DNA of 18,832 nt from an uncultured Ruminococcus sp. (GCA_905202255.1 CAJKRH010000035.1:1-18832); one strand, 5' to 3'; counted from the first letter of the stretch, positions 1 to 7,294 are shown. Numbers and translations are program-made. Notes: generated from the sequence alone by a model not told the origin.

Positions 1-63
<63 letters not shown>

Positions 64-237
64 TGTATTTATTCATCGAAGTCTCCTCCGATGCCTAAAT
101 CGTATTCAGAGCTTTTTTCTTAGCTTCTTCTTACTTTTTGTACTTTGTGTTCAAAGTTCTCTATTAACGAGATTCCTTGTCTTTTTCGTTGTTGTTCTGT
201 TTTCAAAGACCGTTTCGCCGTCCCTCTCCGAAACGGC
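64..237 (-). other. rRNA operon leader with boxA-like site and hairpins
   Basis: This is the transcribed leader between the predicted rRNA start (about 237) and the 16S gene. On the minus strand, 236-210 forms a hairpin with perfect 8-bp arms, CCGTTTCG and CGAAACGG, at the very start of the transcript. Just after it, 211-197 reads GGTCTTTGAAAACAG, which resembles the boxA-type CTTTGAAAAC sequence common in clostridial and Bacillus rRNA leaders and linked to Nus-dependent antitermination. A second short hairpin (CATCG/CGATG arms) lies at 93-74. No coding sequence is seen. The assignment of antitermination function is by similarity. Confidence 0.6.
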
Positions 238-243
238 TTGACC

Positions 244-272
244 AGTATATCACACTTCTTACCTATTGTCAA
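244..272 (-). promoter_or_regulatory. rRNA operon promoter
   Basis: On the minus strand there is a consensus -35 TTGACA (272-267), a 17-bp spacer and TATACT (249-244). The bases just upstream (273-305) are very A+T rich, as expected of an UP element that boosts rRNA promoters. Transcription should start near 237. Only one promoter is visible. It lies only 44 bp after the stop codon of the upstream glycosyltransferase gene. Confidence 0.85.
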
Positions 273-316
273 TACTTTTTATGAAAGTTTTTTCGATTTT
301 TTCTAATATTGCGATT

Positions 317-1429
317 TTACCCCAAAAACTGCCCTTTTATTTGGCTGTCGAGCGCTCTTTTCAGCGATTCAAAGACAGAATCGCTTGTTTTTTCGCATAT
401 GAGGCAGTTTTTTGCGCCTGCCGCCGACGGAATATCGGTGCAAACCGCCGTTTTTCCGAAAACCGACGCCTCGCGCAGAGCAAGCCCGCAGCTTTCGCTT
501 CTCGACGGCTGAAGATACACATCGCACGCGCGCATAAACCTGTACGGATTATCAGTCTCGCCGATAAAAATCAATCTTTCGCGCACACCGAGCCTTTCCG
601 CTTCCCTCTCAAACTCCGCCTTATAGCTCAAATCATCGCACGCGCCGACGATATACCATTTTATATTATGCCCTGCGCTTATCAGCTTCGCCACGGCGGG
701 AAGCGCGATATCGTAGCCTTTTACGGGATTTACGCGCCCGACAGTGAGCAATTTTACATCCGAAGTCTCCATTTCGGGACAAGGCACATCGCCGAGACGA
801 CGGATAAGATTTTCGTTTATTTCATTTTCGAAGTAAGTAAAGCGCTCCGCAATATGCGGAAACTTTTCGCGGAGCATTCCGACGCTTCGGCGCGAAACGC
901 AGACAATGCTGTCAAATTTTTCAAAATACTCCCCGTAGAGCGCATCCTCGCGCGGCGGATAATCGTATTCAAAATGAAGCCATGCCGTTTTTTTCTTCGC
1001 TCTGACCTTATCGGCGACAAAAAACATCGTCTTATCGCCCCAGTAAGCCACAGCCTCGTCGTATTCGCCATCAAACGGCGGAAGCGAGCGCATGGCGCAG
1101 AGCCATATTCTCATGGCGGCAAATCCGCGGTTTCTTATATAAAAAGGAAGATAGCGCGCGGTTTTCAGTGCTTTCACGGGATGCTTTCGCGCAAATTCAC
1201 GCAAGAGAACGCTCTTCGCGTTTTTGCCGTTCATCGTAAAAAGCGAGCCGCCGGATTTTATTTCTTCGGTTTTTATGCCATCGGGAACATAAGGCAAAAG
1301 TGCCCCGCTCCTCTCGGCAAGAAGAAGCGTAATTTCGTTATTTTCGCGGTCGAGCGACTCGGCATATGTGAGAAAAGAGCGCTCCGTGCCTGCCGCCGCC
1401 ATCGTTATTCCCGATATCAGAATCTTCAT
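317..1429 (-). CDS. GT4-type glycosyltransferase
   Basis: This 370-residue protein is a retaining glycosyltransferase of the GT4 / GT-B fold, predicted to move a sugar from a nucleotide-sugar donor to a cell-surface polysaccharide, glycolipid or similar acceptor. The N-terminal domain opens with a hydrophobic strand and a GTERSFL loop (14-20). The C-terminal domain has GRVNPVKG (231-238), whose Arg232 and Lys237 match the donor-phosphate-binding pair of the family, and the E-x7-E motif at Glu312 and Glu320 (SESCGLALRE). Length is normal. There is no signal peptide or membrane helix, so it is probably cytosolic. The ATG is preceded by a purine-rich GGGGAGAGG site. It stands alone, without other cell-wall sugar genes, so donor and acceptor cannot be named. 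No terminator is seen after it. Confidence 0.88.
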   Translation of the reverse strand: MKILISGITMAAAGTERSFLTYAESLDRENNEITLLLAERSGALLPYVPDGIKTEEIKSGGSLFTMNGKNAKSVLLREFARKHPVKALKTARYLPFYIRNRGFAAMRIWLCAMRSLPPFDGEYDEAVAYWGDKTMFFVADKVRAKKKTAWLHFEYDYPPREDALYGEYFEKFDSIVCVSRRSVGMLREKFPHIAERFTYFENEINENLIRRLGDVPCPEMETSDVKLLTVGRVNPVKGYDIALPAVAKLISAGHNIKWYIVGACDDLSYKAEFEREAERLGVRERLIFIGETDNPYRFMRACDVYLQPSRSESCGLALREASVFGKTAVCTDIPSAAGAKNCLICEKTSDSVFESLKRALDSQIKGQFLG

Positions 1430-1461
1430 CCGCCTCTCCCCTTTCGTTTTTTCGCTTTATA

Positions 1462-1490
1462 AGTATACCATCTTTTGCGATTATTGTCAA
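1462..1490 (-). promoter_or_regulatory. promoter of the glycosyltransferase gene
   Basis: On the minus strand, TTGACA (1490-1485), a 17-bp spacer and TATACT (1467-1462) lie 33 bp before the ATG. Only 25 bp separate it from the divergent GH2 promoter, so the two units start back to back. Confidence 0.8.
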
Positions 1491-1515
1491 TCTTGCGGAA
1501 AATTATTTATATCTG

Positions 1516-1544
1516 TTGACTTTTGGCGGATAATATGATTTAAT
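1516..1544 (+). promoter_or_regulatory. promoter of the GH2-thioesterase unit
   Basis: TTGACT (1516-1521), a 17-bp spacer and TTTAAT (1539-1544) each match the sigma-A consensus at 5 of 6 positions. The start would be near 1551, leaving a leader of about 30 nt with a strong AAGGAGG site at 1568-1574. No obvious catabolite-repression (cre) or operator palindrome was recognised. Confidence 0.65.
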
Positions 1545-1580
1545 TTACCTGTAATAATATCTTGAAAAAGGAGGTTATAT

Positions 1581-4500
1581 ATGGCTGATTTTTTCGGCGC
1601 TATCGCCGCAAATGACATAGGCGCAAAACGCGCACCGCTGAGATTTCCGACACCTGCTCCGTGGAACGGCATTTCTTTTTCCCTTTCGGATGCAAAAGGC
1701 GAAGAGCCGCTCCGCGTTCCCGCGAAGATGAGTACCCGCGAGGAGCTTGATGCCGAGATAGAAAAGCTCCGTCAAAAGTACGAGCCTTTCATGCAGGATA
1801 TCGCGCCCGAATGCGAAAAAACACGCATCCGCACTGACCTGCGTAAATTCGACTACCGCGTGCAGACCGAAGCGGACAGGAGCAATATTTTGTCCGTTCT
1901 CGCGGGCGGGGGCGAATGGGAAAGCGTAACCATCCCGCACTATCAGGGTCCCATCGGGGACAAGACAGCATATTACCGCACGGAATTCGAGATGGACGAA
2001 ATTCCCTGCGGGAAAGCCGCATTTCTGCATTTCGACGGTGTGGATTACGCCTGCGAAGTCTATGTAAACGGCAATCTTGCCGGCACGCACGAGGGATTTT
2101 TCGCCCCGTTTGAATTTGACATAAGCGGGCTTTGCAGAAAAGGCAAAAATTCGCTTCTTGTAGTCGTCAAAAACGACTACCCCTACAACGGCAACAGCGC
2201 GCCCGACCATGACAATATGCGGCTTGAGGGCGACAAAATGTATGCCGCCACAGGTCCCGGATATGACGACGCGGCACTCGGCTGGCACCACTGCCCGCCC
2301 GGGATGGGAATCTATCAGGGCGTTTACACCGAGATACGCGACAGAATGTTCATCTCCGACCTTTTCGTGCGCCCGATGCCGAAAAGCGGCGAATACGAAA
2401 TATGGTGCGAAATATACAACTGCGATTATATTCCGCCCAAAGATGTGCGCCTTTCCTTCTCCGTATACGGCAAGAATTTTGAGAAAAAGGTACTCGAAGA
2501 TTTCGAATATACTCCGATAACCTTCTCGGGTGATGATAACGGAAACATCATCCGCGCCTGCGACCTCGAAAATCCCGAGCGCATGAAGGAAAAACAGGTT
2601 CTCTCCTTCTACCGCGGCGCGAGCCTCGTCCGTCTGCGCATGAAAATGGACAATATCCGCCTTTGGGAGCAGGACACGCCCTATCTCTACAAGGCGCTTG
2701 CCGCTCTTACAGTCGACGGCAGAAAAGCCGACTGCGCCGAGCGCACATTCGGCATGCGAAGCTTTGAAACAGGCGAGGACGGCGGCAAGAAAGGCATGTT
2801 TTTCCTGAACGGCAAGGCGATGCGCCTGCGCGGTGCCAACACGATGGGCTATGAACAGCAGGACGTAATGCGCGGAGATTTCGATATGCTGCTCTATGAT
2901 ATGCTCATGGCAAAAGCCTGCAATATGAATTTCCTGCGCCTCACCCAGCGCCCCGTGCAGAAAGAGATATACGAACTCTGCGACACGATAGGTCTGCTCA
3001 TACAGACGGATTTGCCGCTCTTTACAAATATGCGCAGGACAAAATTTGCCACCGCACTCGGCATGTGCGAGGATATGGAGCGGCTTATCCGCCCCTATGC
3101 CTGCACTGTGCTGATATCGTATATGAACGAGCCCTTTGCAAATGCTTCGGGCAAGCCGCACAGGCATTTTGTGCGGCACGAGCTTGAAGATTTCTTCTCT
3201 GCCTGCGATAAAGCCGTTCTTCTGCTCAATCCAGACAGGGCGATAAAGCATATCGACGGCGACTATGACCCGCCGTCGACTACCCTGCCCGACAACCACA
3301 CATATACCATGTGGTATAACGGACACGGCATAGACATGGGGCGCGTTTACCGCGGCTACTGGCTCGGTGTCGCCGACGGCTGGTATTACGGCTGCGGAGA
3401 ATACGGCGCCGAGGGACTTGACCCCGTTTCGCTGATGCGCCGCCGCTATCCCGCAGAGTGGCTCCCGCAGATGCCCGAAGAAGAAAAAGACTGGGACCCC
3501 GACAGGATAGTAAACTCGCAGAGCGGCGATATGTCGTATTTCTTCTATGACAGGCAGGATACGCTCGAGGGCTGGGTGGCGGCAAGTCAGCGCCACCAGT
3601 GCATCGGGACAAAACTCCAGACCGAAGCCTTCCGCCGCAACAGCGACATGGTCACCTTTGCCATTCATCTTTTCATAGATGCATGGCCCTCGGGCTGGAT
3701 GAAAACAATAGTCGATTGCGAACGAAATCCCAAGCCCGCCTTCTATGTCTACCGCGATGCGCTCACGCCGCTCATGGTCAGTCTGCGAACTGACAGAAAG
3801 ACATTCTTCTCCGGCGACAAAGCCGAGATAGAGATATGGATATGCAACGATACGCATGAGGTTTCATGCGGGCATACGCTCCGCGCAGAGCTGATAAATT
3901 CCGCGGGAGAGCTTGTCTCCCGTGCGGAATTTCCCGCCGATTTCGGCGAAAATTCCTCATTTATGCAGGGCAAAGCCGTATTTACCGCGCCATTGGTGAG
4001 CGGAAGAGAAAATTATATTTTCCGCACGGCTCTGATTGACGGTGACGGTAATGTGCTCCACTACAGCGATGAGCCAATCGTGATTTTCGAGCGCGAGAAA
4101 GCCGATTTTTCTCCCGCGATATTCGTTACCTACGAAGAATTTGCAAATGATGAGAAGGCACTCCTCGCAAAAGCCGAGAGCGGTGAAACGCTCGTGATAA
4201 GCGATATTCCCGCCGGAACCTACAATATCGCGGGGAGTGAAGTCATCGCTAAAAACTGCGGCATGCGTCCGCTCCATTTTGTTTCGAGAAAGACGGGTCA
4301 TCCGCTTGTCTCGGGTTTTGAGGCAGAAGATTTCCGCTTCTGGTATAATGAGGATGAGGATATGATGACGCCTCTGCTCAGAGCGACATTCCGAAGCGAC
4401 GATTTCACGCCGATACTCACAAGCGGAAACAGTCTCCGCGGAAGCGCATGGGGGCAGAAGCTGTACCCCGCCCATGCCACAGCGGAAAAATCATACGGCA

Positions 4501-4595
4501 AGGGCAAGATAATCTTGAATCAGGTCGATCTGGACAGCCATCTCCTTAATCCCGTGGCGCTGATATTCAAAAATCGGCTGGCAAAATTCAGATAA
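1581..4595 (+). CDS. glycoside hydrolase family 2 enzyme (beta-galactosidase / beta-glucuronidase type)
   Basis: This 1004-residue protein has the GH2 layout: a jelly-roll sugar-binding domain (about 85-240, with an FHFDGVDY-like core and a VYVNGNLAGTHEGFF strand), an immunoglobulin-like domain, then a TIM barrel. The acid/base is probably Glu517 in SYMNEP. The nucleophile is probably Glu607 in CGEYGAEGL. The 90-residue gap is plausible for GH2. SYMNEP departs from the usual WxxxNE form, so exact specificity (galactoside, glucuronide, mannoside) cannot be read from sequence. About 200 residues follow the barrel, probably beta-sandwich domains. No signal peptide is present, so it should act in the cytosol on imported oligosaccharides or glycosides. 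The start is fixed by AAGGAGG 6 bp upstream. It is followed after 30 bp by a thioesterase gene and is probably co-transcribed with it. Confidence 0.87.
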   Translation: MADFFGAIAANDIGAKRAPLRFPTPAPWNGISFSLSDAKGEEPLRVPAKMSTREELDAEIEKLRQKYEPFMQDIAPECEKTRIRTDLRKFDYRVQTEADRSNILSVLAGGGEWESVTIPHYQGPIGDKTAYYRTEFEMDEIPCGKAAFLHFDGVDYACEVYVNGNLAGTHEGFFAPFEFDISGLCRKGKNSLLVVVKNDYPYNGNSAPDHDNMRLEGDKMYAATGPGYDDAALGWHHCPPGMGIYQGVYTEIRDRMFISDLFVRPMPKSGEYEIWCEIYNCDYIPPKDVRLSFSVYGKNFEKKVLEDFEYTPITFSGDDNGNIIRACDLENPERMKEKQVLSFYRGASLVRLRMKMDNIRLWEQDTPYLYKALAALTVDGRKADCAERTFGMRSFETGEDGGKKGMFFLNGKAMRLRGANTMGYEQQDVMRGDFDMLLYDMLMAKACNMNFLRLTQRPVQKEIYELCDTIGLLIQTDLPLFTNMRRTKFATALGMCEDMERLIRPYACTVLISYMNEPFANASGKPHRHFVRHELEDFFSACDKAVLLLNPDRAIKHIDGDYDPPSTTLPDNHTYTMWYNGHGIDMGRVYRGYWLGVADGWYYGCGEYGAEGLDPVSLMRRRYPAEWLPQMPEEEKDWDPDRIVNSQSGDMSYFFYDRQDTLEGWVAASQRHQCIGTKLQTEAFRRNSDMVTFAIHLFIDAWPSGWMKTIVDCERNPKPAFYVYRDALTPLMVSLRTDRKTFFSGDKAEIEIWICNDTHEVSCGHTLRAELINSAGELVSRAEFPADFGENSSFMQGKAVFTAPLVSGRENYIFRTALIDGDGNVLHYSDEPIVIFEREKADFSPAIFVTYEEFANDEKALLAKAESGETLVISDIPAGTYNIAGSEVIAKNCGMRPLHFVSRKTGHPLVSGFEAEDFRFWYNEDEDMMTPLLRATFRSDDFTPILTSGNSLRGSAWGQKLYPAHATAEKSYGKGKIILNQVDLDSHLLNPVALIFKNRLAKFR

Positions 4596-4625
4596 AACGG
4601 ATATTTTCAGAAAGGAAAATGAATT

Positions 4626-5012
4626 ATGGAAGCAGGAATCAAAGGCAGAAAAGAAACCCTCGTGACAGAGGAAAATTCGGCGCAGGCAATGGGAAGCGGA
4701 CTTCTTCCCGTTTATGCAACACCTGCAATGGTCGCGCTCATGGAGGGAGCGGCATCCGAGAGCGTGGCTCCGTATCTTGAGGAAGGCACAACTACCGTAG
4801 GCACGGCGCTGAATATAAAGCATACCTCGGCAACGCCGACGGGTATGCGCGTTTACTGCGAAAGCACTCTCACCGAAGTAGACGGCAGAAGGCTCGTTTT
4901 CTCCGTTTCGGCATATGACGAATGCGGCGAAATAGGAAGCGGCACGCATGAGCGCTTTATCATCAAGAGTGAAAAATTCATGGCAAAGACAAACGCAAAG
5001 CTTGAAAAATAA
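4626..5012 (+). CDS. FlK-like hotdog-fold acyl-CoA thioesterase
   Basis: This 128-residue single-domain protein resembles the FlK branch of hotdog thioesterases, which hydrolyse short acyl-CoA esters. Thr32 (YATPAMV), Glu40 (ALMEGAA) and His66 (IKHTSAT) have exactly the spacing of the catalytic Thr42, Glu50 and His76 known from fluoroacetyl-CoA thioesterase FlK of Streptomyces cattleya, offset by ten residues. The late GTHERF segment is also typical of the family. That family function is established only for FlK; here the substrate is unknown and fluoroacetate need not be involved. It lies 30 bp after the GH2 gene with AAAGGA at 4611-4616. An out-of-frame ATG at 4619 is not used. A terminator follows directly. 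The protein should be cytosolic and dimeric or tetrameric. Confidence 0.82.
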   Translation: MEAGIKGRKETLVTEENSAQAMGSGLLPVYATPAMVALMEGAASESVAPYLEEGTTTVGTALNIKHTSATPTGMRVYCESTLTEVDGRRLVFSVSAYDECGEIGSGTHERFIIKSEKFMAKTNAKLEK

Positions 5013-5016
5013 CATA

Positions 5017-5073
5017 AATCCAAACGCCCGAGAGCTTCCGCTTTCGGGCGTTCGGATTTTGGGGGTATTTTTT
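5017..5073 (+). terminator. intrinsic terminator after the thioesterase gene
   Basis: A hairpin pairs AATCC-A-AACGCCCGA (5017-5031) with TCGGGCGTT-C-GGATT (5044-5058), with one internal mismatch. It is followed by TTTT and, after a G run, a second T run (5068-5073). It starts 5 bp after the stop codon. It may also help end the convergent minus-strand gene, though the T tract on that side is poor. Confidence 0.8.
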
Positions 5074-5146
5074 AAAAGAGATAATTTTTTGTTTTTTCAA
5101 GTGTCTGTATGGGATTTATATCAGCTTCCGGCATATTTCTTTATTT

Positions 5147-5848
5147 TTATTTTTCCGTCGATTTTGCGCGTTTTATCAGCATATTTATGTTTTCGGCGGC
5201 GCTTTCCACGAGCGCATTCGGCACCGTAGGTGCGCGAAAAGCTATGATTCCGTCGCTGTAAAGCATAAAATCGGCTGTTTTTATCTCGCAGATGTGCTTG
5301 CCGTCGTTAAATTCCGCCATGCGGCTTGCAACCTCTGCTCTGTCCGTCTCCGCAAAGAGAAATTCCTTTGTCTCCTCCGTCTTTTTGTCGTCCACGAGCG
5401 AAAAGGTCTTTTTAACCGTAACCATGCCTTTTTTCGTGACGATAATGGCAGCGACGGAATATTCCGAGGCGCGTATCTTTCCGTCAAGTCCGCGGCGCAC
5501 AAGAACTCCGTCGGAATCAAAAATATAGCCCGATACAACTACCGAATCCGCATTCGGTGAAAGCACACCGTAAAGGTCCAGCTCATCTATCTTCTTTTTC
5601 AGATAACCGTCGGTTTCCTTTTTTATCTGCTCATCGATATCCTTATCGCCCGAGCGGCTCCACTGCGGAGCGAAGGCAATCAGCGCGCCGGCAATACCGA
5701 GTGCCGCGCCGATGATAAGGAAATAATAATAGAGCCAGAAAGCGCGCTGAAGTACGACGAGCGCTAAGCCCACCGCAAGCATCGGCACCCCTATGTAAAA
5801 ATGTGTGTTTTTACTGCGGAAATATTTTTCGTTTTGCTTAAATTCCAT
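5147..5848 (-). CDS. uncharacterised two-helix membrane protein
   Basis: I do not recognise this 233-residue protein. Two hydrophobic helices lie near the N-terminus (about 17-35 and 40-61) with a short loop between. A charged soluble domain of about 170 residues follows, probably facing the cytosol by the positive-inside rule (Lys and Arg flank the first helix). The soluble part starts with a Lys/Glu-rich helix (about 70-90) and continues as alternating beta strands and acidic loops, with no catalytic motif that I can identify. The ATG has a good AGGAGAG site at close spacing. It follows queT on the same strand after a 215-bp gap with its own promoter candidate, so it may be separate from queT or read through from it. 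Confidence 0.8.
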   Translation of the reverse strand: MEFKQNEKYFRSKNTHFYIGVPMLAVGLALVVLQRAFWLYYYFLIIGAALGIAGALIAFAPQWSRSGDKDIDEQIKKETDGYLKKKIDELDLYGVLSPNADSVVVSGYIFDSDGVLVRRGLDGKIRASEYSVAAIIVTKKGMVTVKKTFSLVDDKKTEETKEFLFAETDRAEVASRMAEFNDGKHICEIKTADFMLYSDGIIAFRAPTVPNALVESAAENINMLIKRAKSTEK

Positions 5849-5961
5849 TGTTTGCTCTCCTCTTTTGTCTTACTTATTGCCGGCTTCATATATATAGTGT
5901 CTGAAACGGCATTTTGGTTTGCGATTTTCGAAAAAAAGTTCCGGATTTTTTTCACAATCCC

Positions 5962-5990
5962 ATTTTAGCACATGTGCGGCAATAAATCAA
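5962..5990 (-). promoter_or_regulatory. promoter of the unknown membrane protein gene
   Basis: On the minus strand, TTGATT (5990-5985), a 17-bp spacer and TAAAAT (5967-5962) are visible. TG one base before the -10 makes an extended -10 element. The leader would be about 105 nt. It holds a weak, A/T-only inverted repeat around TCCGGA (near 5930-5951), which is too poor in G+C to be a terminator. Confidence 0.55.
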
Positions 5991-6063
5991 TAACCCGTCA
6001 GTTGAATTTTATGCAAGCAAAAGTTGAGCAGTTCGGGCAAAATCGGGAGAGTGTGCGCTTCCT

Positions 6064-6564
6064 TTATTTTTTCTTTTTCGGAAGCTGGAAAGAAAAGAGC
6101 TTATATCTTCTCATCATGAACATGAGCGGATAGCCGACCGCTGCGCAGGCGAGCACCTCACCTGCCGTCACCGTGAGCAGGATAAACCAATAAGCCTCCG
6201 TCGCTCCGTAGGCAAAAATCAGCACCGGCGGGATTATCAGCGCGTTTGCAAGTATCGGCGGAATGGGTGCGAGAAGCGGATGCTTTCGCAAAAGGTATGT
6301 ACCGAGCGCACCGACGAGCGTAGCGAGCGTGCCGAAAATGATATCGGGCAGTGCTCCTCCGTAGATGATATTCGATATCAGGCAACCTATGGAAAGCCCC
6401 GGTATCGCAGATGGTAAAAAGCACGGCAGGAAGCAGAGGGCTTCGGAAATGCGAAGCTGTATTACTCCTTTATCAAGCCCTGCGAGATGAGAAATTCCCG
6501 TCAGCACGGTGTAAATCGCGGCAATAAGCGCCGCCCTTGTGATAAATCGTGTTTTTTCTTTCAT
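6064..6564 (-). CDS. queT: QueT family transporter, queuosine precursor uptake (ECF S component)
   Basis: This 166-residue, very hydrophobic protein has about five or six membrane helices (roughly 8-28, 40-64, 68-90, 95-117 and 120-150). The N-terminal RAALIAAIYTVLT segment, the LRISEALCFLP motif and the central GCLISNIIYGG segment are characteristic of the QueT family. Family members act as the substrate-binding S component of an energy-coupling-factor transporter that imports queuosine precursors; the shared ATPase module must be encoded elsewhere. The call is strongly supported by the preQ1 riboswitch just upstream, which senses the same metabolite class. The ATG has AAGGAG eight bases upstream, and that site is part of the riboswitch. 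The lysine-rich end (PKKKK) is cytosolic-like. No clear terminator follows. Confidence 0.92.
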   Translation of the reverse strand: MKEKTRFITRAALIAAIYTVLTGISHLAGLDKGVIQLRISEALCFLPCFLPSAIPGLSIGCLISNIIYGGALPDIIFGTLATLVGALGTYLLRKHPLLAPIPPILANALIIPPVLIFAYGATEAYWFILLTVTAGEVLACAAVGYPLMFMMRRYKLFSFQLPKKKK

Positions 6565-6571
6565 TATTATA

Positions 6572-6613
6572 CTCCTTAGTTTTATTTTAGGTGAGGATGG
6601 TTACGAACTCACC
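6572..6613 (-). promoter_or_regulatory. preQ1 class I riboswitch in front of queT
   Basis: On the minus strand the stem GGTGAG / CTCACC (6613-6608 and the partner ending at 6590) encloses a loop reading TTCGTAACCATC. An A-rich linker follows, then AAAACTAAGGAG (ending at 6572), the hallmark 3' segment of preQ1-I riboswitches. The AACT can pair with AGTT at the start of the loop to form the pseudoknot. The same segment carries the ribosome binding site of queT, so binding of preQ1 should hide it and stop translation when the metabolite is plentiful. That mechanism is inferred from known members. Confidence 0.9.
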
Positions 6614-6614
6614 A

Positions 6615-6629
6615 AGCCGCTTTGCGGCT
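6615..6629 (-). promoter_or_regulatory. hairpin at the 5' end of the queT transcript
   Basis: On the minus strand a perfect 6-bp stem AGCCGC / GCGGCT with a three-base AAA loop lies 1 base before the aptamer and starts within 1-2 nt of the predicted transcription start. It may protect the 5' end or help the aptamer fold. It is followed by no T tract, so it is not a terminator. Confidence 0.5.
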
Positions 6630-6636
6630 CGTGTAT

Positions 6637-6665
6637 ATTCTATCACCTTTGCCCGCGAAAATCAA
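6637..6665 (-). promoter_or_regulatory. queT promoter
   Basis: On the minus strand, TTGATT (6665-6660), a 17-bp spacer and TAGAAT (6642-6637) are visible. The start is predicted near 6630, giving a leader of about 65 nt made almost entirely of the 5' hairpin and the riboswitch. Confidence 0.7.
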
Positions 6666-6700
6666 TGCTTTTATTTACTTTTTATTTGCATTCATCTCTC

Positions 6701-6729
6701 TTGACATACGGCGGCATAAGATGTATAAT
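6701..6729 (+). promoter_or_regulatory. promoter of the lipoprotein - cysteine desulfurase - tsaEB - rpiB operon
   Basis: A perfect consensus promoter, TTGACA (6701-6706), 17 bp and TATAAT (6724-6729), lies 47 bp before the lipoprotein start. It is divergent from the queT promoter, with 35 bp between the two -35 boxes. Confidence 0.9.
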
Positions 6730-6775
6730 AATAAAAATATAATATTCGGATAATAAATCAGACGGAGTAAAAATT

Positions 6776-7294
6776 ATGAAAAAAATTCTGGCATTTTCTA
6801 TGGCTGTGCTCATGCTCGCACTCGTGCTTGCTTCCTGCGGGAAAAGCGACATTCCGAGCGGTATGAAGCGCGTGGAAAGCGACTTTATCGAATATGAGTT
6901 CTTTGTTCCGAACACATGGAATGTCGATGTTTCAAACGGCTTTGCCGCCGCAAGCGATGCTTCCGGCAGAACAGTCAGCATGACACAGGTCACACCGGAG
7001 AGCGGATACGAGAGCATCGACGATTACTACAGAAATCACTATATGAAAACTCTCGGCGAGACTTTCAGAGATGTTACCCTCACAGAATCCTACACGGAAA
7101 ATTTCCAGCTCGGCAATGTCCCCGCCTGCAAATATACACTTTCTTTCAAAATAGGCGATAAGGAATATACGGCGCTTCAGGCGGTCGGCGCATATAAATA
7201 TCATCTCTATATTTTCACATATTTCGCCACCGCCGAAAATTTCGAGGGCGGACTTGAAAGCGCAAACAAAATGATAGAAAACATCAGGTTTTAA
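6776..7294 (+). CDS. putative lipoprotein, PsbP/Mog1-like
   Basis: This 172-residue secreted protein has a lipoprotein signal: a KK start, a hydrophobic core and the lipobox LASC, with Cys21 as the predicted lipidated residue. It should sit on the outer face of the membrane. The mature part, with YEFFVPNTWNVD near 39-50 and a later alternation of strands and helices, recalls the small alpha/beta sandwich of PsbP/Mog1-like proteins. That is a weak fold guess and no enzyme motif is seen. It is the first gene of the operon, 14 bp before the cysteine desulfurase gene. Why a surface lipoprotein leads an operon of cytosolic tRNA-modification enzymes is unclear. The ATG has a CGGAG site at 6763-6767. 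Confidence 0.85.
   Translation: MKKILAFSMAVLMLALVLASCGKSDIPSGMKRVESDFIEYEFFVPNTWNVDVSNGFAAASDASGRTVSMTQVTPESGYESIDDYYRNHYMKTLGETFRDVTLTESYTENFQLGNVPACKYTLSFKIGDKEYTALQAVGAYKYHLYIFTYFATAENFEGGLESANKMIENIRF

Noticed and set aside
266..1462. A 398-codon open frame on the plus strand opposite the glycosyltransferase gene
   Set aside because: The minus-strand protein has the GT4 motifs, a promoter and a ribosome binding site. The plus-strand translation is an Arg/Phe-rich shadow that starts inside the rRNA promoter.
1575..3857. A 760-codon open frame on the minus strand opposite the GH2 gene
   Set aside because: It lies wholly within a gene with clear GH2 catalytic motifs. The translation is rich in Ala, His and Val with no family features, and no ribosome binding site or promoter leads it. 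It is a mirror effect of codon bias.
4626..5012. Fluoroacetate resistance
   Set aside because: The FlK triad spacing is shared by a wide family of gut Clostridia proteins. No fluorometabolite genes are present, so the specific function is not supported.
5925..5955. Inverted repeat of A and T runs around TCCGGA as a terminator for queT
   Set aside because: The stem is almost all A-T and lies after the promoter of the next gene on the same strand, so it does not fit a queT terminator.
6539..6742. A 67-codon plus-strand frame across the queT leader
   Set aside because: It covers the riboswitch, the hairpin and both divergent promoters, so it cannot be a real gene.
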